Shown here: piece after piece, positions 55,639-63,775 of the stretch
Layout of the letters: each line of letters opens with the position of its first letter
Numbering within the stretch: the stretch's first letter is position 1
Assembly (NCBI RefSeq): GCF_001866055.1
Contig: NZ_MLQS01000023.1
Span: forward strand, 35,506-99,505
Direction of reading: 5' to 3'
DNA from: Anaerobacillus alkalidiazotrophicus
Lineage (GTDB): Bacteria > Bacillota > Bacilli > Bacillales_H > Anaerobacillaceae
DNA: 64,000 nucleotides
Translations under genes and position numbers: made by a program
Notes under the pieces: generated by a model
Seen by the model: the letters and a program-made list of their open reading frames with translations, nothing else
Told to the model about the DNA's origin: nothing
The model's database searches: none

Positions 55639-56994
55639 TCATTCGTTTTCTTTCTCACCCATATTAATTTTCACAATCAATTGACGAATGCGCTTCCCAT
55701 CCATCATGTGAACGATAATGGTTAAGTGATGGTAAAGGATTTCTTCACCAATTGTTGGGATTTTCTCGAATCTTTCAACAACCCAACCACCAAGGGAGTG
55801 ATATGAACTATCTGGTATAGGAACATTCATCATTTGACTAAACTCAGTTAGTGAAAAATCAGCAGAAAATTGATAGGTCTTTTCATCAATTTGTTTCATT
55901 ATACTTATCTTTTCATCATGCTCGTCCCAAATTTCACCAACAATTTCTTCGAGAACATCTTCCATAGTAATCAGACCTTCTGTACCACCAAACTCATCAA
56001 TGACAATAGCCATGTGCGTTTTACTTTTTTGTAATTCTGGAAGTAATGATGAAATTTTTAATGATTCGACAACAAACATTGGTTTTCGTAATAAATCCTT
56101 TACTTCAAATGTTTTATGTTGTACAAGATGTGATAAAAATTCACGCTCCGATAAGATACCGATAATATTATCGATATGATCTTCATACACAGGGACTCGA
56201 GAAAAACGTTCCTCTAAAAACATCGCTAATATTTCGTCATGACTCACGGATACTTCTACTGCAATCATATCAATTCGGGGTGTTAAAATTTCTCCAACAA
56301 CGATCTCATCAAAATCTAAAGCACTATGAACAAGTTCCTTTTCTTTTTTATCAATAACGCCTTCCTCTTCACTAATATCAATCATCACCTTTAATTCTTC
56401 TTCAGTAACTAAAGGAATTTGTTCTTTCGAAATAATAATTTTGGATATCGCACTTTTTAAAGAGATAAAAACCATTGTGATAGGTGCTAATATATTCATT
56501 AAAATAGATAGAATGCCCGATATTTTTAACGCAAAAGCTTCAGCGTTCTCTTTTGCATATGACTTTGGTAAGATTTCCCCAAAAATTAACACTAACGTTG
56601 TCATCACTACCGTATTAACGATCATACCTGTCCCTGCGCCAAAAAGATCTGTCGCAAGCTTAGCTGAAATTGTCGCTGCACCAATATTAACGACATTATT
56701 TCCAACTAAGATTGTTGACAATCCTTTATCAAAATTCTCGGAAATCATTAACGCATTCTTACTGCCTTTACGATTTTCATCCGCATAATTTTTCAATCGA
56801 ATTTTATTTACACTTGAAAAGGCCGTTTCAGCCGAAGAAAAAAAAGCAGATAAAACTAATAGTAAAATTAATAATGCCATAATAAAAAAAGGAAAAGTTT
56901 CCAAAACAGTCACCATCCTATAAACTACAACTTCAGGTTTGCTTAAGATTAACTTTCCCAATAACAGCGTAATCATTAATTTTTTAACTTCCAC
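55639..56994 (-). CDS. CNNM/CorC-type transporter with CBS pair (MpfA-like)
   Basis: 451 residues: four helices of a DUF21 domain (about 30-210, AFFSSAETAFSSVNK), two CBS motifs (about 230-360, TPRIDMIAV and VIDEFGGTEGLITMEDVLEEIVGEI) and a CorC_HlyC domain (about 370-440). Relatives such as MpfA export magnesium. The start is uncertain: GTG 56994 gives the longest frame, but ATG at 56916 is possible and lies nearer the first helix. Confidence 0.87.
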   Translation of the reverse strand: MEVKKLMITLLLGKLILSKPEVVVYRMVTVLETFPFFIMALLILLLVLSAFFSSAETAFSSVNKIRLKNYADENRKGSKNALMISENFDKGLSTILVGNNVVNIGAATISAKLATDLFGAGTGMIVNTVVMTTLVLIFGEILPKSYAKENAEAFALKISGILSILMNILAPITMVFISLKSAISKIIISKEQIPLVTEEELKVMIDISEEEGVIDKKEKELVHSALDFDEIVVGEILTPRIDMIAVEVSVSHDEILAMFLEERFSRVPVYEDHIDNIIGILSEREFLSHLVQHKTFEVKDLLRKPMFVVESLKISSLLPELQKSKTHMAIVIDEFGGTEGLITMEDVLEEIVGEIWDEHDEKISIMKQIDEKTYQFSADFSLTEFSQMMNVPIPDSSYHSLGGWVVERFEKIPTIGEEILYHHLTIIVHMMDGKRIRQLIVKINMGEKENE

Positions 56995-57061
56995 AATATA
57001 ACTTTTGTTTACCTAAGATTATAGTTACAAAAAGAAAGAAACACTTTAGCGTAGTGCCTTT

Positions 57062-57772
57062 TCATTCCTGTAAGCTCCCCAACTCAGATAAGGTTAAATG
57101 CGCCACAACTTCATAACCTCTTCCTTGACCATGTGGTCTTATCACAACAGTTCCCATATTAGGGATTTGACCTAGCCCAATTCCACTTGGAAAACTATGC
57201 GCAATAATGACTTTGTTACTGCCTTGTGGTGGTTGAATTTCTAAAAATGTATTAAGATCATATAATATCCATGACTGTTCTATTACACTTAACCTACCAC
57301 TCAGTTTATAAATCTCAATCCAAAAAGGATCGACCTGAACATTATCTCTACCAAAAGCCAATTCAGCCGTTTCTATTGTTCTACAGAAGGGACTAGCAAG
57401 AACTGGATACGCAGTAGGAATTTCAAAATTCCGAAGAGTTCTACCGTATGTTTCTGCCTGTCTTCTTCCTACGGCTGAAAGATTTCTTTGCGTAGCACAA
57501 TTCTCGAAACTAAGATTAGGATCGTCCATACCAACAGTTGCTTCAGCATGCCTTGCATACAGAATATACCCACCTTCTTGTAGTGAAGTTAATAATTGAC
57601 TATTTACATTTGAATAAGGGCGTAAATAAGGTACAAACAAAGGTTGCCCGACACTCACTTCAGGTATAGCCATATAATTCATCTGCATTAATTGTTGTAC
57701 AGATAGATGAAACTTTTCCGCTACTGTTTGGATCGTATCACCTGGTTGAACATAATATATATTCATTTTCAA
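57062..57772 (-). CDS. LysM plus histidine-phosphatase protein
   Basis: 236 residues: one LysM repeat (about 4-50, YYVQPGDTIQTVAEKF..LFVPY) joined to a histidine-phosphatase-like domain (about 65-230) with the RHAE motif in ILYARHAEATVG, SPFCRTIETAELAF and a second His in VIIAHSFPSG. LysM suggests a cell-wall or spore-coat location, although no signal peptide is present. The combination is unusual; spore-surface association is inference. The start codon is TTG behind GGGGTG. Confidence 0.8.
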   Translation of the reverse strand: MKMNIYYVQPGDTIQTVAEKFHLSVQQLMQMNYMAIPEVSVGQPLFVPYLRPYSNVNSQLLTSLQEGGYILYARHAEATVGMDDPNLSFENCATQRNLSAVGRRQAETYGRTLRNFEIPTAYPVLASPFCRTIETAELAFGRDNVQVDPFWIEIYKLSGRLSVIEQSWILYDLNTFLEIQPPQGSNKVIIAHSFPSGIGLGQIPNMGTVVIRPHGQGRGYEVVAHLTLSELGSLQE

Positions 57773-57861
57773 ATGATCACCCCTTATATATTCAATAATG
57801 TATATATACTCAAACGCTGGTAAGTGGGTGATTGTTTATAGGGAGGGTATCATTAACTAAC

Positions 57862-57993
57862 TTAATCAAACTGATTTGAACTTAAGAGTCATAGCCCCCA
57901 CCTCTAAGCGTAGCGTAGGTGGGAACTCCCATTCAGGTGGAGTTGAGACTCCATCTGAATGGAAGTTCTAGCGAAACTAAAACGAGTTCTCTT
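57862..57993. repeat. Repeat family B, copy 2 (inverted relative to copy 1)
   Basis: Reverse-complement match to 26489-26624 with the same hairpins. It lies between the LysM-phosphatase gene and tRNA-Sec; nothing else was found in 57773-58159. Confidence 0.7.
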
Positions 57994-58159
57994 AATCTTC
58001 TGATAAATCAATGAGTTAGGAATATAATTCGTTTAACGAAAAAAACTTCTGAACTACTTGCTTTTATTTCATTTTTGCAATATAATTGATACTCATGGAA
58101 ATAGATACCCAAAAAGAAATTATAATTGGACATGCTTCAACGCTATTCTAACTATTCAT

Positions 58160-58256
58160 GGGGCTGGTTGTGTAACTGGTGTTTGCCGAGGTCTTCAAAA
58201 CCTTATGGGAGGCGCGTGCCGTCTCCGGTGGGTTCGATTCCCACACAGTCCCGCCA
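58160..58256 (+). tRNA. selC: tRNA-Sec (UCA anticodon)
   Basis: A 97-base tRNA with encoded CCA. Anticodon loop CTTCAAA (TCA) is on stem GAGGT/ACCTT. It has a long variable arm (GGGAGGC/GCCGTCTCC), T-arm GTGGG-TTCGATT-CCCAC and eight-base 3' acceptor ACAGTCCC plus G. These are the features of bacterial tRNA-Sec. The 5' acceptor GGGGCTGG pairs at seven of eight positions, one of them G-U, and the D-stem pairs poorly. A terminator follows and an integrase is downstream. Confidence 0.88.
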
Positions 58257-58269
58257 ATGCTTACATATC

Positions 58270-58300
58270 AAGGGTTTGGACCATGTCCAAACCCTTTTAT
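58270..58300 (+). terminator. Terminator after tRNA-Sec
   Basis: AAGGGTTTGGAC and GTCCAAACCCTT form a 12-pair stem followed by TTTATA. Confidence 0.85.
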
Positions 58301-58320
58301 ATTTGATAATGCGAAGTTGA

Positions 58321-58364
58321 AAAATCACAAGTGGTGCCGAAATGGTGCCATTTGTGATTTTTTT
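58321..58364 (-). terminator. Hairpin with direct repeats between tRNA-Sec and integrase
   Basis: AAATCACAA/TTGTGATTT flank two direct GGTGCC copies separated by GAAAT. Similar short direct repeats near attachment sites serve as integrase arm sites. The gap to the integrase stop is four bases. Confidence 0.5.
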
Positions 58365-58367
58365 CAA

Positions 58368-59527
58368 TTAAAATGCCGTATCAAAGATTGACGCTGCTCC
58401 GTCTTGAAGAGAAGGTAATACATGGCTATACGTATCAAGAGTGATACTGATCTTACTATGACCTAATCGTTCACTAACAACTTTAGGATGAACATTCTTT
58501 TGAAGTAGGATTGTCGCATGTGAATGACGTAAATCGTGAAAACGACTTTTAGGGAGGTCTGCATTTTTGAGAACCTTTTTATAGGCTCTACCTAAATCAC
58601 GGACATCAAAGTAATTTCCTTTTGAATTTACAAAAACTAAGTTGTTTTCATTAAATGAAGGACCTAATAGTTTCTTTTGGTTTTCTCGCTTCCCTTTAAG
58701 TTCATGAAGAAAATCAAATAGTTTTTGCCCCATAATCACTGCCCGTTCTTTTCCGTTTTTTGTTGTATTCTTAACGACTACTCCTACGCCCTTTACATCG
58801 TAAGCTGTTTTCCTAAAATATAGTTTACGATTGATAAAATCCACGTCACCCCAAGTTAGCGCCCTTAATTCTCCAACGCGAGCACCCGTGTGCACAGCAG
58901 TAAAAATAATTGGATAGTATAAATCACTACCCTCTGCACTTTTTAGTAATAGGTCAAGTTGCTCAGAAATATAGGTGGTGATTTCCACTTTTTCTGGTTT
59001 TGGAGGCTTTGCCTTTAGAGCTACATTTTGTCAATGAACTCCCAGTCAACGGCATCATTTAGGGCTTTGCATAACACACGATGGTGATGCTTGACACTCT
59101 GAGCAGACAATCCATCATCTTCTTTAGTACATTCTCCAGGCGGTCGTAGCTTCTTTAAATAATAATTTTGGATATCCCTGACCGTTATCTGTTCCAGCGA
59201 TATCTTTCCTAAGGCTGGAAGTAAGTGAACACGAATAATCCGTTCATACCCTTTGTACGTGTTATGGGTAGTATTTGAAACAACATACATTTTAAGCCAA
59301 TAATTCAAATAGTCACCAAGCAACATGGATCGTTCCTCCGTTTCACTATTTGTGATAGCTTCTTTTTCAAGTTTAGCAATAGCTAGTGTCATTGCATGTT
59401 TAGCTTCTGTTTTTGTTTTAAAACCTCGTTTTATTTTTCTTTTTCTCTTTCCGGCAAGGTCAACTCCTGCCTCAATACTATACATCCACATTTTCGTTTG
59501 TTTATCTTGCCTAATATGTCCAGCGAT
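58368..59527 (-). pseudogene. int: Tyrosine site-specific integrase, frameshifted
   Basis: Two frames together give one phage/ICE-type tyrosine recombinase. The N-terminal part (59021-59527) has an AP2-like arm-binding region and a core-binding domain. The C-terminal part (58368-58988) has the catalytic set: GARVGELRAL, FHDLRHSHATIL, LGHSKISITLDTYSHV. Adding one A to the run near 59030 restores FIDKNVALKAKPPKPEK. At the N-terminus AAGGAGTG leads to ATC where ATG is expected; an open frame extends to 59569. The gene points to the tRNA-Sec 3' end, the likely attachment site. Confidence 0.85.
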
Positions 59528-59640
59528 ATAAATACACTCCTTATAGCTAGACACCAAACTTTGCACCATTTACCATTATGTATAAACTTTACATGCTTTA
59601 TAACACATAAATATTTAGGAATCAGGAAAGTTTTTGTCAG

Positions 59641-59835
59641 CTAGTCAATATTTTCATTTGTTCCTTCAAACCATTGTTGAAAAGATTTCTTTGAAATTAA
59701 AATCCTATTACCAATACGTACTTTATGAAATTTATTAGTATGTGCTAATTCATAGGCTTGTCCTCTACCAATGCCTAGGAAATTTTCCAGATCTTTGACA
59801 GTTAATACATCAGGATATTCTGATAACTTCCTCAC
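59641..59835 (-). CDS. xis: Excisionase-like helix-turn-helix protein
   Basis: About 64 residues from GTG 59835, which overlaps the stop of the 46-residue gene (ATGTGA) behind GAGGGG. LTVKDLENFLGIGRGQAYELA and a short RILISKKSFQQWF strand match the MerR-like excisionase family. It lies upstream of the integrase in the same direction, the usual place for xis. Confidence 0.8.
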   Translation of the reverse strand: MRKLSEYPDVLTVKDLENFLGIGRGQAYELAHTNKFHKVRIGNRILISKKSFQQWFEGTNENID

Positions 59836-59972
59836 ATTTTCCCCTCTATCCAAAACAGCTTATTTTTGTTATTACTTGTTTTGTTGTTTTCTAATTCTTT
59901 TATCCATTTTTCAATCCACTCCAGCGCTCTTTTCCTACCTTTTTCATTTAATTTGTTATTATTATTTTTCAA
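59832..59972 (-). CDS. Small 46-residue protein upstream of the excisionase gene
   Basis: A Lys/Asn-rich product from TTG 59972 behind TAGGAGG. It is strongly helical (GRKRALEWIEKWIKELE). Translation is coupled to the excisionase gene by a four-base overlap. Family not recognised; probably an element-encoded regulator or filler protein. Confidence 0.5.
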   Translation of the reverse strand: MKNNNNKLNEKGRKRALEWIEKWIKELENNKTSNNKNKLFWIEGKM

Positions 59973-60039
59973 AAAAAACCTCCTACTACGGAAAATGTAG
60001 TAGAAGGTTCACCTCTTTATGAAATTGTTATATAGGTAT

Positions 60040-60294
60040 CTAACTTTTTAGATAAACTAATTTACAGTTGTCTCTCTTTAATAATTCACTTCTGTACTCT
60101 TTTATTGCTCCCTTACTATACTCATTTGAGTCATACAACCCAAGGAAACATATTTTTCTATGATTATTCCTTAAAGTTCCTATTAGATCCTGATCAATAA
60201 CATATATTAATTCTTCCTTTAATCCATTGAATACACTTAATAAATTAACTGGATCTACCTCAACATTCGGTCCATAAAATATCTCTAATTTCAT
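60040..60294 (-). CDS. Hypothetical 84-residue protein beside the IS insertion
   Basis: Not recognised. I chose ATG 60294 (MKLEIFYGPN) over an upstream TTG; neither has a good ribosome site. It is an alpha/beta protein. The IS4-type transposase begins about 130 bases beyond, so its promoter may have been displaced. Confidence 0.45.
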   Translation of the reverse strand: MKLEIFYGPNVEVDPVNLLSVFNGLKEELIYVIDQDLIGTLRNNHRKICFLGLYDSNEYSKGAIKEYRSELLKRDNCKLVYLKS

Positions 60295-60421
60295 TAACTT
60301 TGCATAAAGATATTTTCTAATTGTCAAGCGATTTTATGAAATCTTGTTTCAAGGTACAAAAAAACCCCTTATAATTAGGTTTGATAGTTCTGTCCAAATC
60401 CCAAAATATAAGGAGTCACCC

Positions 60422-61525
60422 ATGGACAAGAATACCATAAAATCTACAATTAATGAACTACTAAAAGCTATTGATGAACAAACTTTTTCCAAACTAATTA
60501 ATGTCATTGATCTTGATAAATACGTGAAGAAACTAACCGCTTATAAGTTTCTTCAGTTATTGATCACTGCACAGTTGAACGAGACAAAGAGCTTAACCCG
60601 GTTATCGAAAAAGCTTAAGGACGAAGAAGAGTTCCAAACACACCTGAGTTTTGACGCGATTAGTACGTCGCAGCTTTCTAGGAAACTAGGAAGTTTATCG
60701 CCCAAAATATACGAAAAGATTTTTCACCATCTCGTCCTTAAGATTCAGGCTAAAATGAAGAATACACCAATCGTTCGAGATATTGGCCGTTTGCACGTCA
60801 TTGATTCGACAACGATGAGTATGAGCCTAAGTCAATATCCTTGGGCTACTTTTCGAAAAACGAAAGCGGGAGTTCGCCTTCACCTTCGTGTCGTTGTAAC
60901 TAAAGATGTCACTGCTCCGGATAAAGCGATTTTGTTACCAGCGACGCATGCTGACCGAACGCAAATGAATGAGCTCATTGACATTGATCCAAATGCTCTT
61001 TATTTATTTGACCGTGGTTATGTCGACTATAAGCAATTTGATCAACTGTGCCATGAAAATGTTCGTTTTATTACTCGTTTAAAGAAAAACGCTGAAATCG
61101 AGGTACTTTCCGAACAAATGCCTGATCAAGAAAACCTTATTTTTAAAGATCAGGAAGTGTTTCTAGGAAACGTGCAAACTGGAACGAAAATGACACACTC
61201 GATACGACTGATTGAAACACTGGACGGCGAAGGAAATCTCGTCAAGATCGTTACTAGCTGCTTTGATCTTTCAGCCAAAGAGATTGGAGACCTCTACCGT
61301 TACCGCTGGAAAATCGAAACGTTTTTCAAATGGATGAAACAACATTTAAAGATCAAATCTTTTTACGGTCAAAGTTCAAATGCCGTCTACAATCAAATAT
61401 GGATCGTGAGTTACTCCAAAATGGCCCGATATATAAAGAACGAGCACAATTCTTGCTACAGAATTGCGCCCTTTTCTGGAATAACGTGTTTAGGGGGGGC
61501 ATTTAGTTACATTCGAGCCACATAA
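60422..61525 (+). pseudogene. IS4-family transposase with abnormal C-terminus
   Basis: 368 codons from ATG 60422 with AAGGAGT before it. The DDE residues are D in LHVIDSTTMS, D in YLFDRGYVD and E in YRYRWKIETFFKWMKQHLKIK. It resembles IS4Bsu1-type enzymes. After GQSSNAVYNQIW the usual hydrophobic C-terminus is replaced by an unrelated MARYIKNEHNSCYRIAPFSG stretch, so the 3' end looks truncated near 61405. No clear inverted-repeat ends were found. Probably inactive. Confidence 0.75.
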
Positions 61526-61553
61526 ATTTTAACATCTTTTTCTACTCAATCAG

Positions 61554-61582
61554 ATTACCAAAAACCAACAGTTTTTGGTAAT
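61554..61582. repeat. Perfect inverted repeat downstream of the transposase
   Basis: ATTACCAAAAAC and GTTTTTGGTAAT with a five-base loop. It may be a terminator or an element end. Confidence 0.5.
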
Positions 61583-61656
61583 TATCGTTAGTTAAATAAC
61601 TGTTAATTTCCATATACAGTAAACTACTTTGCGGTTCATAGCAGCTACCCTGTCAC

Positions 61657-62190
61657 TTAGCCTGTGAAGTAATTTTCAATCTCTTTTTTATTAGTTACAA
61701 CTAATATCTTGTCATCATACTTCCCAAATTCATTATAAAATTTTGGTTTACCAACCTCTTCAAAATGTCTATTCCATTTAAACATCTTGAAAAATATTTT
61801 TAGTGTTGGTTTATAATTTGATTTTTCTAATCCAAGTTTTTGTAAAAGAAACCTCCTTATAATTCGGTAGGTTCTAACTGAGTAATTTGTATCTAAAAAA
61901 ATTATCAATTCTGCATTTCGAAAACTATTAGTAACCCATTCTTCATTATGAATTCCTTCTATAATCCAAGTATTAGAACTAATCAGGGTATTCAAAAATT
62001 CTTCTCTTTCTTTTTCGGTTCGTCTTATATCTTCAAGCTCTTTATGTCTTTTCCAAACAACATTATCTAATTCATAAAATGGAACATTTAGCTTAGAAGA
62101 TAATTCTCTTGCTAATGTTGTCTTTCCACTTCCAACTGAACCTATAATATGTATTTTATTAGGAATATTCTTTTTCAAATAGATCACCAC
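61657..62190 (-). CDS. FlaR-like P-loop kinase (DNA topology modulation protein family)
   Basis: 177 residues with Walker A GSVGSGKTTLAREL, ELDNVVWK and IIFLDTNYSVRTYRIIRR, an adenylate-kinase-like fold seen in YqaC and the FlaR-like family. Members are nucleotide kinases of unclear substrate and are frequent in mobile regions, which agrees with this position. Confidence 0.78.
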   Translation of the reverse strand: MVIYLKKNIPNKIHIIGSVGSGKTTLARELSSKLNVPFYELDNVVWKRHKELEDIRRTEKEREEFLNTLISSNTWIIEGIHNEEWVTNSFRNAELIIFLDTNYSVRTYRIIRRFLLQKLGLEKSNYKPTLKIFFKMFKWNRHFEEVGKPKFYNEFGKYDDKILVVTNKKEIENYFTG

Positions 62191-62216
62191 TTATCTACAA
62201 AATAACTGTTTCCCCT

Positions 62217-62525
62217 TTATTCTATTTGGTTATCGAAATATCCTTTTCTTATTAAGCTATTCTGCTGTTTTAATGATTTAAGACCAACAAAAATGGACTG
62301 CTGAACAGTCCATTTTTGTTCAATTCTCGCGCCCGATCGTGGAAGATCATTGTAAGGTCTTATTGAACAAAAGCTCCCTTTAATAAATAGTTTAATTAAA
62401 ATGAAACAGATAACTCCCTCTTTAAATGATTTTCTCCAAGAAATAATTATTCCGAAAATAAGTATAATTGGATAAAGTACAGATAATATCAATGTCAAAA
62501 TTAATGCTATATCAAATAAAAACAT
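62217..62525 (-). CDS. Hypothetical two-helix membrane protein with an inserted repeat
   Basis: About 102 residues from ATG 62525 behind AGGAGG. The first 55 residues form two hydrophobic helices. The remainder (RSGARIEQKWTVQQSIFVGLKSLKQQ) reads through a non-coding hairpin, ATGGACTG/CAGTCCAT at 62290-62314. That end probably arose by insertion of a repeat, so the original C-terminus is lost. Confidence 0.5.
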   Translation of the reverse strand: MFLFDIALILTLILSVLYPIILIFGIIISWRKSFKEGVICFILIKLFIKGSFCSIRPYNDLPRSGARIEQKWTVQQSIFVGLKSLKQQNSLIRKGYFDNQIE

Positions 62526-62636
62526 ACATATTCCTCCTAACAATCTTCGAATTATTATCGAACTCTGTTTACATGATATTTCAAAATAAAACCTGCAGAT
62601 TTTGAAGAAACCATTTTCATGGTAGATAAAGATTAT

Positions 62637-62900
62637 TTACTTGTTTTCATCAATCTGCCGACTTACTTTTGAAAGTAGTCTAATAACTTCTGCTATCCCT
62701 AATAAAAGAAAACCACCAAATAAACTACCTATACTCACTAATAAGTTCAAGCCATCACTCATATCGAACTCTCTTTGAACAAATATACCAAATATCACCG
62801 CACCAATAGCTGGAATATATAGAAATAGTGCAACTGCATTCAAATTTTTCAAAATATCACCCCTAACCGATTTCAAATCGTTGTTGTACTCTTCTGCCAT
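62637..62900 (-). CDS. Hypothetical two-helix membrane protein
   Basis: 87 residues, two hydrophobic helices (about 20-40 and 52-72) and a basic-acidic C-terminal helix. No family recognised. The ribosome site is weak. It lies in a run of small membrane-protein genes. Confidence 0.5.
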   Translation of the reverse strand: MAEEYNNDLKSVRGDILKNLNAVALFLYIPAIGAVIFGIFVQREFDMSDGLNLLVSIGSLFGGFLLLGIAEVIRLLSKVSRQIDENK

Positions 62901-62968
62901 TTACTTCAAAAACTGTAAGAACTGCCGCAATGACAGTTCCCCAACTTTTGTACTTTAGTTCAACTTCA

Positions 62969-63091
62969 TTATTTGTTTTTATTTATATCTTCAAGAAGCT
63001 CTATAATTCTTTTATTTTGATTTGATTGCTCTTTTAGTAATCCTACAATTGTACCCACACCAATAACGATAAGTAGTAATAATATCCACAC
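62969..63091 (-). CDS. Small 40-residue single-helix membrane protein
   Basis: From GTG 63091 behind GGGGGAG. One hydrophobic helix (WILLLLIVIGVGTIVGLL) is followed by a charged tail. No homologue recognised. It is a short gene supported by its good ribosome site and fully open frame. Confidence 0.5.
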   Translation of the reverse strand: MWILLLLIVIGVGTIVGLLKEQSNQNKRIIELLEDINKNK

Positions 63092-63178
63092 ATAAACTCC
63101 CCCAATCATACCTTTAATACATTATTTCTACCAAAAATATTCATGTTCCTTCTTCAAGTATTCTGCCTCGTTGAATAA

Positions 63179-63210
63179 GAAAAAAGCTTCACTCTTTATT
63201 CAAGTAAAGC
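63179..63210 (-). terminator. Terminator after the lipoprotein gene
   Basis: GCTTTACT and AGTGAAGC form a stem followed by TTTTTTC on the minus strand. Confidence 0.65.
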
Positions 63211-63254
63211 ACCCGTTACTTTAAGTGCAACATTTCACAATCTTTAATTAGGAA

Positions 63255-63662
63255 TTAGCGACCAGCAAATTGTTTTCCAAATATTTTCTCAAGTTGATTT
63301 AAAATCACCTTTTTCTTTCCCACATATTGAACGATAATATTCCCTTTTTTGAAATAGTGTGGGTCTGATACATAACTTATCGAAGCATTTCCAATATTTC
63401 CATCTTCACGTATCATAGCAGCTTCTTTTTCCATTTCTTTATTTGTTGGGTACTCAAATATCAAGAAAAAATCTTCGTTAACCTTTATTGCTTTGGGTAC
63501 AACAGAAAAGAATTGGTCTTTTTCTTCAATGTCCAAAATAGTGAAATCTACTCCTGATTTTTCAAGTTCACTTGTGAGCTTAGAAAAATTAAAAGTACCA
63601 GAACCACTTGAGCATCCAAGCAATATAAAAATCAAGAAAAACATTGTTATTGTTAACCTCAT
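63255..63662 (-). CDS. Hypothetical lipoprotein
   Basis: About 135 residues from ATG 63662 behind AAGGTGAG. A lipoprotein signal (MRLTITMFFLIFILLGC) with lipid-modified Cys is followed by SSGSG. The mature part is about 115 residues, acidic-basic mixed, no recognised domain. It sits beside a group II intron end. Confidence 0.65.
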   Translation of the reverse strand: MRLTITMFFLIFILLGCSSGSGTFNFSKLTSELEKSGVDFTILDIEEKDQFFSVVPKAIKVNEDFFLIFEYPTNKEMEKEAAMIREDGNIGNASISYVSDPHYFKKGNIIVQYVGKKKVILNQLEKIFGKQFAGR

Positions 63663-63775
63663 AAAACTCACCTTTTTTACTACTTAGTATTACCAAAAGC
63701 AAAAGATTATTCTATTAAGGCTTGTTGCACTATTCTGCTCGTTAATCAAAAAGCGTTCCTACTGCTGTTGCAGAA

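Noticed and set aside
58058..58391. Three overlapping short plus-strand frames around tRNA-Sec
   Set aside because: They run through the tRNA-Sec gene and its terminator and have no start signals.
63720..63775. Start of a gene next to the intron end
   Set aside because: No open frame with a start signal was found between the lipoprotein promoter and the intron 3' end.
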